A DNA stretch of 62,000 nucleotides from Tubiluchus corallicola (GCA_030141605.1 JAQGDQ010000234.1:1-62000), one strand, 5' to 3'; shown: positions 1 through 52,682, counted from the first letter of the stretch. The notes: generated by a model not told the origin, from the letters alone. Numbers and translations are program-made.

Positions 1-700
1 ATGTCAAAGTCGTCATAAAGTTTCTGTTAAAGCAGTGTCTGACTAATGACTACAGAATCATCCAGAAAAAATGTACAACCAAATTAATTAGAAAACCTTC
101 ACCTTAGTGGAGGAATTTGTAAAAGAGATCCATGTATCCCGGTTTCTCCTCCTTCCAGACAACGATAAATTTCCCTCCAAGATCCCACCCGTGCTCCTAG
201 CTCTTTTTTCTACAATCTAGAGAAACGTTGCACAAAAAACATCCTAGAGGGACTTGGACAGCTCTTTGGAAAGATTACAATCTCTGCTACAAAGTGACAT
301 AACCCTTCTCTACAAATGACTCTATTGGGATGAAAGGTTACGAGGTTTGGGAGAACATTTTTTCTGGGTTACCCTGTGCCTGAAAGTAAACAGCAAATCT
401 CAAGACTATCACAATGTATTTACAAAAAAAATAATGGAACACAGGGACTATCATGCAAAGAATAAATGGTGCACAAAAATGACTGTCATCTAGTAGGTTT
501 ACGCAACGGTCCTAACAATTACTAAAACTTGGTGGTTTAGGATGTACAATAGTAAAAATTACAGTTGCTGTACACTGCAACAAGTTATTGCTCATATTGT
601 TTTTAAATGTTTCTAAGTTTGAATGAGCGGCCCAGTAATACGTTAAGGTATGGTAGGCCTGCACAATGAAAAACACTGTCTTTCACTGATTTTATTTCAG
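1..700. other. Upstream flank of Spred, nothing recognised
   Basis: AT-rich DNA without a convincing coding segment or repeat. It ends in a good splice acceptor (TTTTATTTCAG), so a non-coding Spred exon may lie here or further upstream. Confidence 0.4.
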
Positions 701-768
701 GTTAATCGGCCGATTACAGAGGGAAATCGCGATATAGAGCTGCACAATGTGAACCCTCTGTCACTGGA

Positions 769-18044
<17,276 letters not shown>

Positions 18045-21000
18045 TTGCTTGGGTGTCTACTGGGAACTACTGAAGCAAAGTCCTTTATAAACAGTCTTGC
18101 CAACTCCTTTATCTAATATTCTATCTTAAACTCAGGGTTTCGATTTCGACTTTTCTGTTAATCATGCTTTCAAACAACATTGTAATGTGAAAATAAAAAT
18201 ATGGTTTTTCTCCCACCTTCATCTTTCATTTGGCCTGTCCCTTAAAAAACTTGACCTGTTTGGAAATAAACAGTACATATTTGGAAACTGACAGCAAAAA
18301 CTGTTGCGCTAATAAATGTTTTGAAAGTCAAATGTGTATTTCACTTGATTTGATTTCGGTTAACCTTTTAAAATGTCGGTATTACTGTACAACATCTTTC
18401 ATGCCATAGAATGTACTGTACTTTTTTGCAATTTTGAAACATTCATGATGTTAATGAAAACATACCTTATCTTAGCTAAAATGTTCATGACACTTTATAA
18501 CTAGCTGCTGTGGTTATTACCAGATTTAGTTAAGAAAAACAGGTTTGGATATTATTAAAAGTATAAAAAAACCGAAGATGTTATAATACGGTGAAGCAGC
18601 AGGTAAGACTGTTTACAAGGAGTTTCCTAGAACGTGTCTGTGAAATCGCATTTACATAGATTTTATTATAACCTTCAATAATAATATTATACGACTGTTG
18701 CCAACAAACTTGTAGTGTCACTTCTGTCTATTTTATACCTTAATTTATAGTGAATTGATAATCGATTTCTAAATCACCACTTTCTATTGGGGTGCTAAGG
18801 ACCCTATATGTACGCAATGTTCATACCCTTTAGTGTCACAGTATTACAAGATGTAAGTACCACAGATTATGTTCACCCACGTCTGTAGATAGATAATTAT
18901 GTAATATTAGATAACATGTTATTTCTAAGATGGTTGTCAAGTTATGCCAACCTTCCTGTGCAAGATACTAGTTATTGCTTTTGTAAATCTGTTTTCGCTT
19001 AGTAGATATTATGAATGATCGTAACTTATTATTTCAGTAAATATGATTATTTTATTTATGATATGTGAATTCTATAAATCGTGTGCATTTTGTATCACTC
19101 GCCAAATCTGCCCCATTTATTCTGTTTTAAAGTAATACTGACCATTTCTTTATCAAGAGTAATTACTGCATTAGTGTGCTTTAAGAACTCATAGGTATGT
19201 TATGTTTGTTTGACGCGGCTGTAAATATTTTTAGAGCGCTCTATTGTATTAAAATATTTTTATAATTTTATTGTGTTTACTTATATGGTCTAAATGTAAA
19301 TCGCTAGGTGTTAATTATTACAACACTGTTATGGTCAGCTGCATTAATAGAGTCAAAGGTAGTGTGAGCAAGGCTGCTTGCTACCATGCCCATTTGGTTG
19401 TGGGTTAGGTCAGGGAAGCAGAAAATAATAATAACGATGACCAATACATTTGCCCGATTAAAAACCCCGATTTATGATTTGGCTATCCACAACATCTCTG
19501 ACTTAACCAATTAAAACCATGCCCTTTCCTCTTTTATGTTTTACTAATTGTTTGTATTATTAGTATTTATTATTTCAGTATTTTAACAGTAAAACTTCTC
19601 ATTACAGATATATTTTTGTCCATGATATTAAGTTGTTTGCAGTTTGTGAACATTTTACATCTTTTATACAGTACCTTAGCAATAATTAGGCTTTATTGGA
19701 AATAACTTTATCCTGCGTACAAAAAGAACACGTAGCGCTATCTTATGGGAGAATTATACATTTATTTTGCAAGACAGAAAGACATTAGTTTTGGAAAAAA
19801 TAATGTACAATAATTAATTATGCAAGACATGGTTAACAAATATAAACTCTTAAATAAATAATTAGCGACTATGACAGTAACAACTTTTTACACATTTTTC
19901 ATACACTGGTTAAAATCTAAAGCTTTATAGTCAGTTGTAAAAAAAATAAAGCAGCTTAATACAACCTCAATACACTTGAATTAGTTGGTTACTTTTAATC
20001 AAAATAATTTGACGTAAATCATATAATTATATAGAATAGATATTTTTTGAGAACTGCAATAACACAGAACAAAGCAATGGTATGCTTAGAGTCTTGCATC
20101 ATAACAGCAATAGACTTGGACAATAATAACAAGATTAAGGCCAATTATTTGTGCTACAAAATGTTAATGCCAAAATACTATTGTAAATGCGACCACAAGA
20201 AAACAAACTGCAAAGGTAGAGAAAAGTTAAAAAAATTTTAACTGACACCATTTAATGTGACAGTGCTTGCATGGGGTGGCTACAAAAAGTAGTCACGAAA
20301 TAGCATATAATGAAGCAAGTTACACAAATTCTGAATTTAACTATGAACAGATACAACTTTATACAAATTTAATTTAAAGCTCATGATATTACTGCATGTG
20401 TTATTGACCCATTGCCTGAAGACACATTAACAGGATTTGCCAGAAATCCTTCCAGTAACAACTGAAGCCTCCCATGAGTTTTTAATTTGTGCTCCGACAG
20501 CCAATTTTGTGTCTGTACATCTCCACATAACCAAGTCAGAAGTGCAACAGCAGCATTTTCCTTCTTTTTGCATAAATCTTTTTAGCCACATACTTACACA
20601 TTTAAAAAATAAATCTAAAGTGAATAGGTTGTCACAACGGGAATATAACCAACGAAGGGATAAACATGGATTATGACCGGACACACTAATAATTAAAATA
20701 AGCAAAACTTGTGTAAGAAAAGTTTACTAAGTAAACAAATTAATTTTTGAATCTTGATTAATCTATAGCTCACTGTTGCTGGATAAAATTAGATTATGTT
20801 ACCTCATAAAATTTTATATAAAATATCATTAATACACAACATCTAATATTAGGCTCTGATGTAGTAACACGTAATGGTAATTGAGCAGCTCTAACAGCAC
20901 AACATTTAAGAAAGTTTATTGCGATGCCTTTAAACCGGTTTGTCAAACCAACAGTTAAGAAACTAATTTTCTACATATTTAACAATTCACATACTATACA

Positions 21001-22311
21001 CAATTCTACACATGATGCACTGTTTAAGGCTAAACAGTAAAACGAAGCATTCGAAACTTAATAATGGCTACAGATTAACATTATTGTGCTTTGAACAATT
21101 CACAAGACCAAGTGCAGTTTAAATCACAAATAACTGTCCTCCATGTGTTAGTACTAGTTATGCATATGCATATCGTATTTATATAGAATCATTAAATAGC
21201 ATACACACAGCTCGTATATAAAAATAGTACAGGTTGCTTTTATAAAATGGCATAATTACAAACTGAGCAATCATTCTAACTATGGCGGTACTTACCAACA
21301 TTGATAATGTCTATTTGTAGTATAATAATAACAATAATTTAACGGTTAATATAAAGCAGACAAATACATATTCATCAAACTCTGTTTTGTTCAAAGATAT
21401 GCCATATTTTGCTTTGCAACAAGGCCATACATGTTAAAAATTTGTTATCATAGCTTACTAATAAATTAAATGAATCCTTTTATATGGTAAATGATCTCCC
21501 ATAAGCACTTCAGAAAAAATATAGAATGGCTACATTATTTGGCAGGCTTGAGCTTAAGAAATGCAATACTACAAGTTACAACAAATATCAGTATTATGCA
21601 CCGTGACTGAATGAGCGTCCTGGTAATAGAAAGTTACCATACAAAAATGGAGCAACTCAAACTAATTTCAGTTGTTTAAATTTCATGTCTGCAGTTGCAG
21701 TCTCATATTGTCATCACCATTTTGAGTGTCCACTGCCTACATTTACTGTTAAAAGTTGATATATTTATATGTGCCACTGATGTTACAATCATTGAAATTT
21801 TTCATACCTCTCATGTTACATGGGTTAATACTATGGCGGTTGCTGCACAAAACTTGCTCTGAGTTGTTGCTGATCATTATTGTTCCATCTCGATGACTTG
21901 TTTAAACATCTTCACAGTGATCACTATGTAATTTACATAGGTGACTGTGACTATGATGGTACATTACTACCATGCAGAGACATTGAGTTACATGTCATTA
22001 GCATTCAGCGCCAATGTGTTAGCCGTTAATGGATCACCAATGGTTCTTAGCAAAAGCCACCAAAATGCCACAACTATTTAATATGAATAAGTTACTCACA
22101 AGCTATTTTGGTTCAGTACATACATGTCGCTATTGCTTGGAAATAATGCATCACTCAAATATCATTATTCAGGTAAGATCAATGGTACTGATGTTATCAG
22201 TGGTGAGACACTCATGCCATTACAATTCGATACTGATGAATTTCTAATGAGCAACTTTTAATTCTAAAGAGTTGCTCAAAATCTTTACCACCACTCCACA
22301 TGGTGCTAACA
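18045..22311. other. Convergent intergenic region (3' UTRs of Spred and MSK)
   Basis: 4.3 kb between the two stop codons. Spred poly(A) signals lie near its stop. On the MSK strand an ATTAAA variant lies at 22262-22257 and the first AATAAA I noted is at 20920-20915. No gene or repeat family recognised; very AT-rich. Confidence 0.5.
18192..18316 (+). terminator. Candidate poly(A) signals of Spred
   Basis: Three AATAAA hexamers lie 150-270 bases after the Spred stop, at 18192-18197, 18265-18270 and 18311-18316. The cleavage site itself cannot be read from sequence. Later A/T-rich hexamers could also be used. Confidence 0.5.
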
Positions 22312-43412
<21,101 letters not shown>

Positions 43413-43712
43413 GACTTAAAATGTCAAACCGCATAGCTTTAAACATATAATTCTCAAAATGGAAACATCTTGAAAGTAAACTTAATAATCATGTTCTCGG
43501 TAATCAATCCAGGCTCTGAGTCCGTGTGTCGACTAGTACGTGGCGGCACCTTTCGTCAAGTAAAAGTTATTTTTTCTGCAACCGGCAGCTGAGCGGCGTA
43601 AAACGTAACCCGTGTCCAGGCTTCTACTGAAATTGACCCTAGAATTCTGGCTTCTGGGATTTATTAACCGATTTCGATGACTGACGTCTGGTTAGTCAAC
43701 ACTAACGATACC

Positions 43713-43717
43713 ATTGG
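43713..43717 (-). promoter_or_regulatory. Candidate CCAAT box upstream of MSK
   Basis: ATTGG on the + strand reads CCAAT on the MSK strand, about 300 bases before the start codon. The flanks (CAGCCAATGG) fit NF-Y preference. Transcription start is unknown, so this is a weak inference. Confidence 0.35.
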
Positions 43718-44369
43718 CTGGGTTTTAGCATAACGTCAGTCCACTAATAGAGGCATAAAAAATTAAGCACAAATATCGCAAAAATGTTGGACAACACATT
43801 TGAATACAAAAAGAATATGCCTGAAGTTAATCTTAGTTTATATTAGCACATTTAACTATTAAATAAAACTAAATATGAACTTGCCCATACATCTACCAAG
43901 AGGATAGATATTTTAGCTTGGTGCACAACGGAGGACTGCACTTTAATATAGATTATGGCAATCGAAAAAATACTATAATAGGGTAGAGGAGATGGGATAC
44001 TTAAGTTTTATAATGTCTGTATACAGCCAGCATTAATAAATTAACTCTACATCAATGTATCAAAAGTCCTGCTTTTGTATGTTATTGGAAAAAGTTCCAC
44101 TCATATCGCACCATAGTTGGATAGTCTGAGGGAAATGTCGAGTAGGAGACCAAAGCAAAAACATTAAACTTAAATACTAATATTTTCCATTTGAGATTTC
44201 AAAAAACCGAATATACATATTGAATATGAACTGGAAATTTATATTCCACATAGACGAAATTTCAACTTTGTCACCACTCCAAGGCGTTATGCATTTTTTA
44301 GTAAAATCTTTGTCAATATAATTATGCGGAAGAAAACAACGTTATGCACAAACTTGTTAACTAATTAAC

Positions 44370-44630
44370 TATAATTACTCACTCACCTGGCTAACTATTT
44401 GACTGAATGACTAACTGATCTGCTCGAAAAACAAAATGTACGTAAACGAACGAATGAGTGTACAATGAACACATGCACGCACGCACATACTGACTGACTG
44501 TCTCTTTGAGTGACTGACTGACTAACTAACTAACTATGTAACTAGCTATGATTTAGTTACTTGTTGGTTTGTTAGTAAGTTTGCAAACTAGTTAACTAGT
44601 AAAGCTGGTCAGTTAGTCACTCATTTAGTT
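44370..44630. repeat. Degenerate CTAA/CTGA tetranucleotide tract, partly self-complementary
   Basis: GACTGACTGACTAACTAACT and similar runs are followed by the complementary words GTTAGTAAG, AGTTAACTAG and CAGTTAGTCACTC, so the tract could fold back. Confidence 0.75.
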
Positions 44631-44647
44631 TTGGCGAGTTTGACGGG

Positions 44648-44700
44648 ATTGGCGGTTGGCATGTTTAGCGATTTGGCAGGTTTGGCGGTTGGTATGTTTG
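44648..44700. repeat. Two imperfect units of about 32 bp
   Basis: TTGGCGGTTGGCATGTTTAG recurs about 32 bases later as TTGGCGGTTGGTATGTTTGG. Confidence 0.75.
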
Positions 44701-45265
44701 GTAGTGGTGCAGTGCTGAGAGGGCGAAGCATTTAGTGAAAGTCTTTGTGAAACTCCTGTTAGCCCATTATAGGTGTGCCACGTGGTATGTTAGCACATTA
44801 AAAGTTTTCGGACATTTTGTGATGCTGTTACATGGAATATCTCTCCTAGCTTTGGTGTACCTGAACAAAACACTTTTAGGGATTTTGCATTGTTCTTCTG
44901 TATTCTTAAAGGGCCGTCTGAACAGCATTATAGGCCCCGGGGCCACTTTACCTACACAACCACACACAGAAATAAAAAAGTAAACGGTGGACAAAATTAA
45001 ACATAACTATATTTATTGTATCGGTACTTCCAGTATACTATAGCATAGTATTATTTATTGACAGCAAGTCACAACATACATAGATTAGCATGGGACCCCT
45101 ATGCCCAGTCTAAATTTTTTGTCGGCATCCTTGTCCACTGCCTGACACCATGTAACTTTTAATGCATCTAAAGCTTTTGTGCGAAAAGAAATAATTATTT
45201 TCTTGGGCACAAATGTGTAAAAATGAAAACAAAGTTCTATTTATAGTATAAATTATTTAAGACAA

Positions 45266-45387
45266 GTTCAGACAGTTTTCTCTCGAGAATTCTGTCTGAG
45301 AGTAAATTCGCAAATGTAAACGATTTGTGAGTTCTATCACCTATTCATTGCGAAAACTCTCAGAGAGAAAAACTCTCAAATCTGAAC
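45266..45387. mobile_element. MITE-like inverted repeat, 122 bp
   Basis: Left part GTTCAGACAGTTTTCTCTCG, then CTGAGAG and TTCGCAAATG. The reverse complement of the right end reads GTTCAGATTTGAGAGTTTTT, CTCT, CTGAGAG, TTTCGCAATG. The inverted repeats are gapped; no clear target duplication. Confidence 0.45.
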
Positions 45388-46934
45388 GCGACGTTAGTGT
45401 GTAAAAACGTTGCTTTCGCAAGAGATGCCACATGCATCATTTAATTGATCTAGTTAGTCGTTCTCGAGTTGACAGCTAGTATAAGCAACTAATGAACTAA
45501 ACAACACATTCTAGGTCGGTGTCTTCTAAAACACAGAAAGGCGTTTAATAAATACAACGTTGTGATAACTGAATTGCTACACTACAGTTGTACTAAAGCA
45601 AAGTTTAGGAATCAATAGATTTTGGTGGCGCACGTTTCTATTATTTACTGTTTTTGTGATGCACTATATATTTTTGAAATAAAACGTTATAAAATTTAAA
45701 GAAAATGCTAATGTAAACTTGCAGTGTCTTTTTCTGCTTTGTTAATTTTAAAAGATATATATAAAATACTGAATTAAGTTGAAAAATCAGAAAGTGCATA
45801 GTCAGTTGATGATTTTAATTGTTATAATTATCAGATTTTATTGCATATGCTTGCTTTAGTTAAGCGATGGTGCTTAAAAATGTTGTGAGAGTTAGGAAAT
45901 TATAGTGTATCATTAAAAATTTAATTTAATTTAATAAGCAAAAATAAAAATTAAATTTCCTTGGTGCCGAAATGCCTCGAGCCAAGTGTCTCTCTGCCCA
46001 AATGTCCTGTGCCCAAATGTGTCGTACCCGCGACATTTCTGTATTACCGAGTCATTTTTATCAAACAGAGTTTAACACTGTTCAAAAAGCACAGAAAGAA
46101 GATATTTGCTCAAGATTGAAAAACTACTAACGCTACTAATGTTAGCAGACAGAACATGCATCAAGTTGGTTTATAAAATTATAATGAACTGTATAAGAAT
46201 TATTGCTGGCACGTAGTCGAGACTTCAATAACTTTTTCTTTTATTCTGTAACTATTGCCACATTGTTCCTGTTCATCCCATCTTATGGTAGTTTTTGTCT
46301 GTTATTAAGCACAGTTTTGTTTCCGTTCACACTGTTTATGGTGTGCTAACACAAAATGTTTCCAAGGCAGGTACGTCAATTGATTACGGCTGTCAATATA
46401 AGAAAAATTTGCAATTGTAATTGTAAATCAGAATTTGTACATTGAAGTACCAGGTGTCTGAGAAACTCAGAAACAATGCAACTAGTTTTTTTTGCAAAAA
46501 ATGTTGTCGCAGCTTTTATTCGAATCAGTTTTTGATAAGAGCGCCTGTTACAGCAATTGTATTAACTAGGTCACAATGCATTAGTAACTTAGCTGGCGTA
46601 ACAAGTAACAAAACAAGTAGCAAGTAACAAGAAATAACTCAAAATCAATAATGAGTCAGGGACTATAGTCACTATAGCGAGTACTATCTTAGCACACCCA
46701 CCCCTTCCCCATAACCAGTTTAAAAGCTACATATCTACCGGCAGCTAAAGTTCGTGAAGTGTTAGGTTTCGTTAGTGTTAGGATTACGGCTATGGTGCGT
46801 TAGTTCATTTAGGGTTAGGGTGCTTAAATTGTGTGAGGAATAGTTAACTCTTTCCCTGCCGGCATATAATGAAATGGCATTCGCGTAAACACTTTACCTT
46901 TGGATTATGTACTTTGATTATTTAAACTCAAATA

Positions 46935-46972
46935 AAAATGAATAAATTTATTTATTTACTTATTTATTTGAG
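46935..46972. repeat. (ATTT)n repeat
   Basis: AAATTTATTTATTTACTTAT and following ATTT units. Confidence 0.85.
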
Positions 46973-47094
46973 TTTTAGAGCCTTCTGGATCTGGATCAAG
47001 TATCATTTACTTGGTGAGCTGGGTTCAGCTGCTTTAAGGTACAGAGGGACAACAGTCATAAACTTCAGGTAATAATGAAAAAGGCCAAATCGTT

Positions 47095-47122
47095 TGTTGT
47101 TGTTGTTGTTCTTATTGTTGTT
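47095..47122. repeat. (GTT)n repeat
   Basis: GTT triplets with one interruption (CTTATT). Confidence 0.85.
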
Positions 47123-50100
47123 CAGCATTCCATCAGAAAATTCTCCATTAATTGTAGGTCTACATTCATTTTGCCAGATTTTAGTTAATGTATTTGGTGG
47201 TAAAACGTAGGTTATAAGCTACTGGTAAGCTGGTAAGCTCTTTGTGGTAAATAAGCTATTTGAAATAATAAAAACGTTTAACCTAATGTCAGCTACCCTT
47301 CTTAATGGTTTGCGTAACTGTGAAACGACGCGCGATGGGACCGTGTAGTCACAGAGTAGACAAGGTTCTGAAAGGGGATAGTTTTCCATATTTATACAGA
47401 AAGAAAAATATTTTCGTATATATTAAACAAAATATACACAAATTCTTAAAAAAGTATAAGATCACTTCTTAAGTTTCTATATTGTGGATTAGTTTAGTAT
47501 TAGTTTAGTTTAAATATAGTTTATTTGGTTCAGATTAGACTGTCCAGTCCAGATACGCGGTATATCTTTGGGCCTACTACAGGAATTTATAGAAGGGGAG
47601 CACTCATACACGTACTGTATAAGCTAATGCAGTTTGCACTCCCGTACCTCGTAAACAAGGGTTCGCCATGTACAATTAAAAGTAAAGTTTTGTTCCCATG
47701 TTTTAGTAAACGTAGCACTTACTTATAAGTACATTGTAATTACAATAGAATAAATCACAAAATTATTTGAAATTGCAACTTATAAAATCATCGCCATTTA
47801 ACCTCTCTTGCCCAGTTCTGCTGCAATTAAAAGTTTTCAGCTGACATAGGGCAGAGAAAGTTCTTTCTGGTATGCTACACTGGAAAGACGACACTAATGG
47901 TCAACAGTGAATATAATATAGGAAACTTTTTTGTCACATCCTTTCAAAAGCTCTCATGAAGGAAGCATATAAATAGTATTTTAAAAGCTCAACCACTAAA
48001 AAAAGCTTTGAAAGATAAAATACAAAAAATAAAAATGCTAGCACATTAAAACAAATGTTGTTTATTCGTTAATTCTCCATCGGACAATCAGGAATGATAC
48101 AAAACGTGCATAATTTTTTTAAATTCAATGCAAGGGGGAGCCCAGGCCCCATGACCCCCCCTCCCCCGGCTACCTGCCTGGCCTACCATACTTATACGTA
48201 TGTAACTTATATATTCTAGTCCATGCAAGTGCTGTGCATTTTTATATCACTATCTTTAGACCTTCCTGTTCAAAAACACAAAATCAGGCTTCTCATTTGT
48301 TGATTGGTATCTCGATTATAATCGTGTTTTTAATTATTTGCGATGCTTGTAAGCACGTTCTGTTAACTGTTAAGTTTGCTTTGTTAAAGAAAAGTGCAGA
48401 GTTCCGAAACTGCCTTTACTATAGTGGTATACATTTTATACCATGTTTGTGATCCGTGTACCCTCGGCCTGTCATTGAAGAGGCAGCCTCTGAGGTTTCG
48501 CCCATTATTAAACGTGGCATGACTTCTTAGCATGACTTATTTTACATCTCTCTGGCCAACGATATAAAAGGGAATATAGACAACAAATAGATGTTGTAGA
48601 AAATGTATTGCAGATATTTCATTCGTAGAGTAATCTGCCATTATAATTTAGGAACAAGGAATTGCTTGCAATTGATAGATTGAACTACATGTATATAGAA
48701 TTTACAAGCCCATGGTCCATGCAACTGTGTAGAATTGTGTAGAGTTTTAGCTGTGCTCCACGTTGACGTCTGCAAGGGCATCATTTTAAATTTTTCATTT
48801 ACTACTCTAGAATGAATAGCCAGGAAGAATAGCCTACCATACCATAATTATTTCAAGCGTTCTTTGATGCAAAGTTTGTTTGTTGTTTTGTAAAACTACT
48901 ACTAATTGTTGTATTATGTGATAGCTAAATGTTTTTATTTTGTGTGTTACGTTACTATGTGGGCCTGAAGACTTTTAAGCCCCATTTGCAAGGAAAATGT
49001 CCGATTTTTTGCGACAATCCACGCAGTAAAAAAGTTCATTTCACACAGGAACCGCGAAGTTTTTTTACGCGGGTCCAGCTCGCGAACTTGGGATAGTGAG
49101 GATGAAGTGATGTTTTTGCCGAGTGCTTATTGACAACATCGTTACTGAGTGCACCGAATTAACAAAACAAGACAGTTGCGTTACATGGCCAGTTAAGAGA
49201 CGATCAGGAAAAATTCTGTACAGTTATATTAGAATGACTCTGGACACTTTCGATGAATTAGCTTTTGCTGCAGGACTTGATAACAAAAAAAATGTAAACT
49301 TCAGAGACTGCGCTGCATGTAACTTGATATTTTATATAATCGCATGTAAATTATGTTACAGCTGCTGCACTTGTCATATGCAAAGTACAATTAATAAAAA
49401 ATTAATAATTTTAGTCAATGTAATGTCTGACCTGTTTGTTTTTAGTAACTACATGTAGTAACCACTTCGAACTTAGCAATATATGTGAATAAAATAAATA
49501 TATGCGTGCGTTAGTTTTATATTTCGGGAATACAACCATTGCTGTAAGTGTTGCGTAATAAAACAAAAAGTAGTTTGTATGATAAAAAATAGATTATAAA
49601 TAATGTTAATTGTTCGTTAAACAAGAAAGAAGTAACTGAGCAGTTAAATTTTAATGTGAATTCTGCTAGAAATCCTCACGAAAATGAAACACGCACTATT
49701 TCTACCAAGTATTAATTTTCCGCATGAGGAGGATGCATAGTTTCTAGCTGACGGCAGAATTTCTCACGAGAAATTCCCAAAGAAAAATGCGACATCTGTG
49801 CGAAATGCGCCATAGAAAACAACGTATTTAATTTTTATGGTTAAGTGTCAACGAATTTTTTCTCGAGAGATTTTGCCGTGCGTCCACATTGTGAATTGGG
49901 TCTATAATTTTGTCGTTTTGCATATGAGCCTACATTTTTGTTATTGTAGTGTGTTTTTCAAGAAATGTTAACAAACGCCGTCCCTAGAAATAGTATTTTG
50001 TAAATATTTGTAAATCTCAAAAAATAAGGACACACTCACTCAGACCGAGAAATAAATGGCCTATACGAGTTTAGGATTTGCAAGGTGTAAAAGGCTCCAC

Positions 50101-50864
50101 GGTTGCACAAAATAAGCGTTCTGCTGCACAGAACCCTAGCATTGTTGTTGCGACATTAATTTCTGCTTATTCCTTCGTAAAGAAGGCACGGCATGGAACG
50201 TTCGTGTGTTATTGATCATTTGTGCGCAAATTTTAATAGTTATTCAGCTTTAGGTCATATCATAAAATTTCAAAGTTAATTTCAAAAAAAGTCAGGCGTG
50301 CGCGAAATGCTTGTGCAGGGCTTGCTGTGAATACCAATATTATTATTGTTCAGTATTATTATTTGATTTAAAAATTAAGTGGTTACGCCCGTATCTCAAT
50401 GACGCACAGACAACGTTGCTGGGTGCATGTTTTGCTTTGAACTGAAGAGCTACTCTCACAAATCTGGCATTTTATTCAGGTACTTCTTATGTAACGTCTC
50501 CACGTTTGACCTTGCCAAATTAGAAAAGCGTACAAGTATCGCGCAGTGCCGTACGCACACGCATCCAGAATTTGCGTCAAATGACTTAATGGATGGAACG
50601 ATTGAATAATTGACTGATTGTATAAGTAGATTAATGTGGTGTGCAATGTATGTGGCAAAAATTTCGTGTATGTACCATGGCGATATTTCGGGAAGTCACT
50701 TAAGAATATATCTCTACAGCTACACCATTCTCCCCCTGAGCCTTTCTCTGCCCTCTCCCTCTGCCGCCCCCCTCTCTCTCTTTCGCTCTCCTATTTTCTT
50801 TATCTTATATAGTGTTTACTTGTGCTGCCTTGGCTTTAATGACTGTAAGCGCAACAATGTATGA

Positions 50865-50960
50865 AGAAAAAGAAAAAAGATAAAATTAATAACAAATAAC
50901 AAAAAGCAAAGAAAGAAGGAGAAATGGAGGAATGGCAGCAAGAAGAAGGAATGAAATAAA
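50865..50960. repeat. Purine-rich low-complexity tract
   Basis: GAAAAAGAAAAAAGATAAAA and further GAAAGAAGGAGAAATGG-type sequence after a pyrimidine-rich stretch at 50730-50800. Confidence 0.8.
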
Positions 50961-51751
50961 GAGAGAAAACAAAAATTAAAAAAAGGCTAGAGAGGGAAAA
51001 TGACAACAAAAAGAGGAATTTTTGATTCAGGCAATATTATGGCTTCCGGGTTCTTCAAGTGTAAACTGATAATATATTACAAAATCGTTTTATAGATTTC
51101 ACAGAAAAACCATCAAATAAATGAGATAAACTACTTCAATCCACAAAAATAACCATTACTGGTTTAAGCCTATGTACAACTTATAAGCATTACATATAGT
51201 AGCGCAATAAAATGTTTAATAACACCGAGAGTTTTTCGCTATTTTTGTTTTTATACTGATTCATTTTTGTAATTATACATAATTGCACGCTGTAAATTTG
51301 ACCTTGCCAGTAACATCAGCGAATTAAGGTACATGTTTGCCGTGGTGGAACTCACCTTGAACACTCTGATTGTTGTTAAAGTCTAATAGATGAAGCGGTA
51401 CTGAGCCATCATGTACAACAACAGCCAGAAGGCATTTTCACTGTTGAGGGGTTTATCCTTATAAAGACATAATTGTAGCATTGTGACTAAAGCGTTTATC
51501 TGTAAATATCTCAGGAGTTTGTTTGGTTTTTTTAAAAAAACGTTTTCAATGTAAATGCCCATTTCCAGTTATTATTGAACATGTAGACTAGAAATAGGCA
51601 TGTTTTTTGTACTTTTTATAAAAAAAGACTTTCTTTCTGTGATGCTAGCCTTCCGATTTCTCTTATGTCAGAACTCAGAAACTTTTGGCATTTTTCTTCA
51701 GCCATAAACTGAATAATTAATTATTAAATGTTGGGGTAAGACAGCGTATAC

Positions 51752-51830
51752 TTGGTTAGGACGTTAAGCAACGCCGAGCCTGATTAGTAAACAATGGATG
51801 ACTAACAACTAGGAACCCTTCAGGGCAGTT
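51752..51830 (+). repeat. 5S rRNA-derived (SINE3-like) sequence
   Basis: ACGTTAAGCAACGCCGAGCC TGATTAGTA and then TGGATG and CTAGGAA correspond in order to the 5S rRNA promoter region and 3' half (GTTAAGCAACG.CG.GCCTGGTTAGTA..TGGATGG..CTGGGAA). The 5' half is absent or unrecognisable, so a SINE or pseudogene. Confidence 0.6.
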
Positions 51831-52682
51831 TTCACATCCCATATTACTAGCGGTTCTTTTTCTCGTTGAACGAATATGCATTTGTAATTTTGTATGTTTG
51901 TAGGCTAAGATACCTCCAGCTAGTTCAATGCGTCATCTAAACTAGATATCTTTGTAAATATGAAATAGGTTTGGTAATGTTAAAAATTTCAATCATTGGA
52001 TGTAGTTTCTGCCAGCAGTCCACCTTGGAGTTTCTCTATAGTTTTACTTTTTTTAATAATTTTGCTGCTGTTATCATGTGCCCAGTAAATACAACCAGCA
52101 CCTTATTATATGCATGTTTAATACATTATAATGGAAAAATCTTGTATTATGGAGAAAATAGAAACTCTAAGGTATTGTAACGCTTAGAACTCGTTTACAT
52201 CACGACCGGTTTTCATTTGCAAATATGAAGCAAAAATGATACGCAGAAATCAAATAATTGTAATTATTTCCATTATAGAAGTTTTGTTAAAACGTAATAA
52301 TTTAGTTTGCAGTGGGATCTAGAATTTAGACTTCATGTTTTTTTAAATTCAAACTATATCGATGCGTTCATACGCCGAGCTAATTTTATTGACTTCTTAG
52401 TGTAGATGACTCATATTAGGGACATAAGTATTGCATTTTCATTGTGAACCATCGGTAGCTAATTAAATCTGAGGCAACTTTCTCAGAAACTACCCGGTTA
52501 GCTGTATACACAACCAGCGATGTGATATTTGTATGCTGCCTGTCGAATACCGCTGGCAGTAAATCCGGTAACCGGCTGTTTACTTTACTTCTACCATCAT
52601 GACTAAGCTCACATCTTTCCACCTCCGCTGTATTTTCTCAAATGATCATTGCAGCCCCAGCAAGCAGCTTTATATACCTCTG

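Noticed and set aside
45960-46030. TGCCCAAATGTCCTGTGCCCAAATG-like short repeats
   Set aside because: Two to three imperfect 15-bp words only; probably a worn repeat fragment that I cannot classify.
46800-46825. TTAGGGTTAGGG, interstitial telomere-like
   Set aside because: Only two exact units; the surroundings are just GTTAG-rich.
48960-49880. Possible PIF/Harbinger element (frame 49123-49458 with YIRMTLDTFDEL, fringe sequences GGGCCTGAAG and CACATTGTGAATTGGG)
   Set aside because: Only one short block resembles the transposase and the ends are not convincing inverted repeats.
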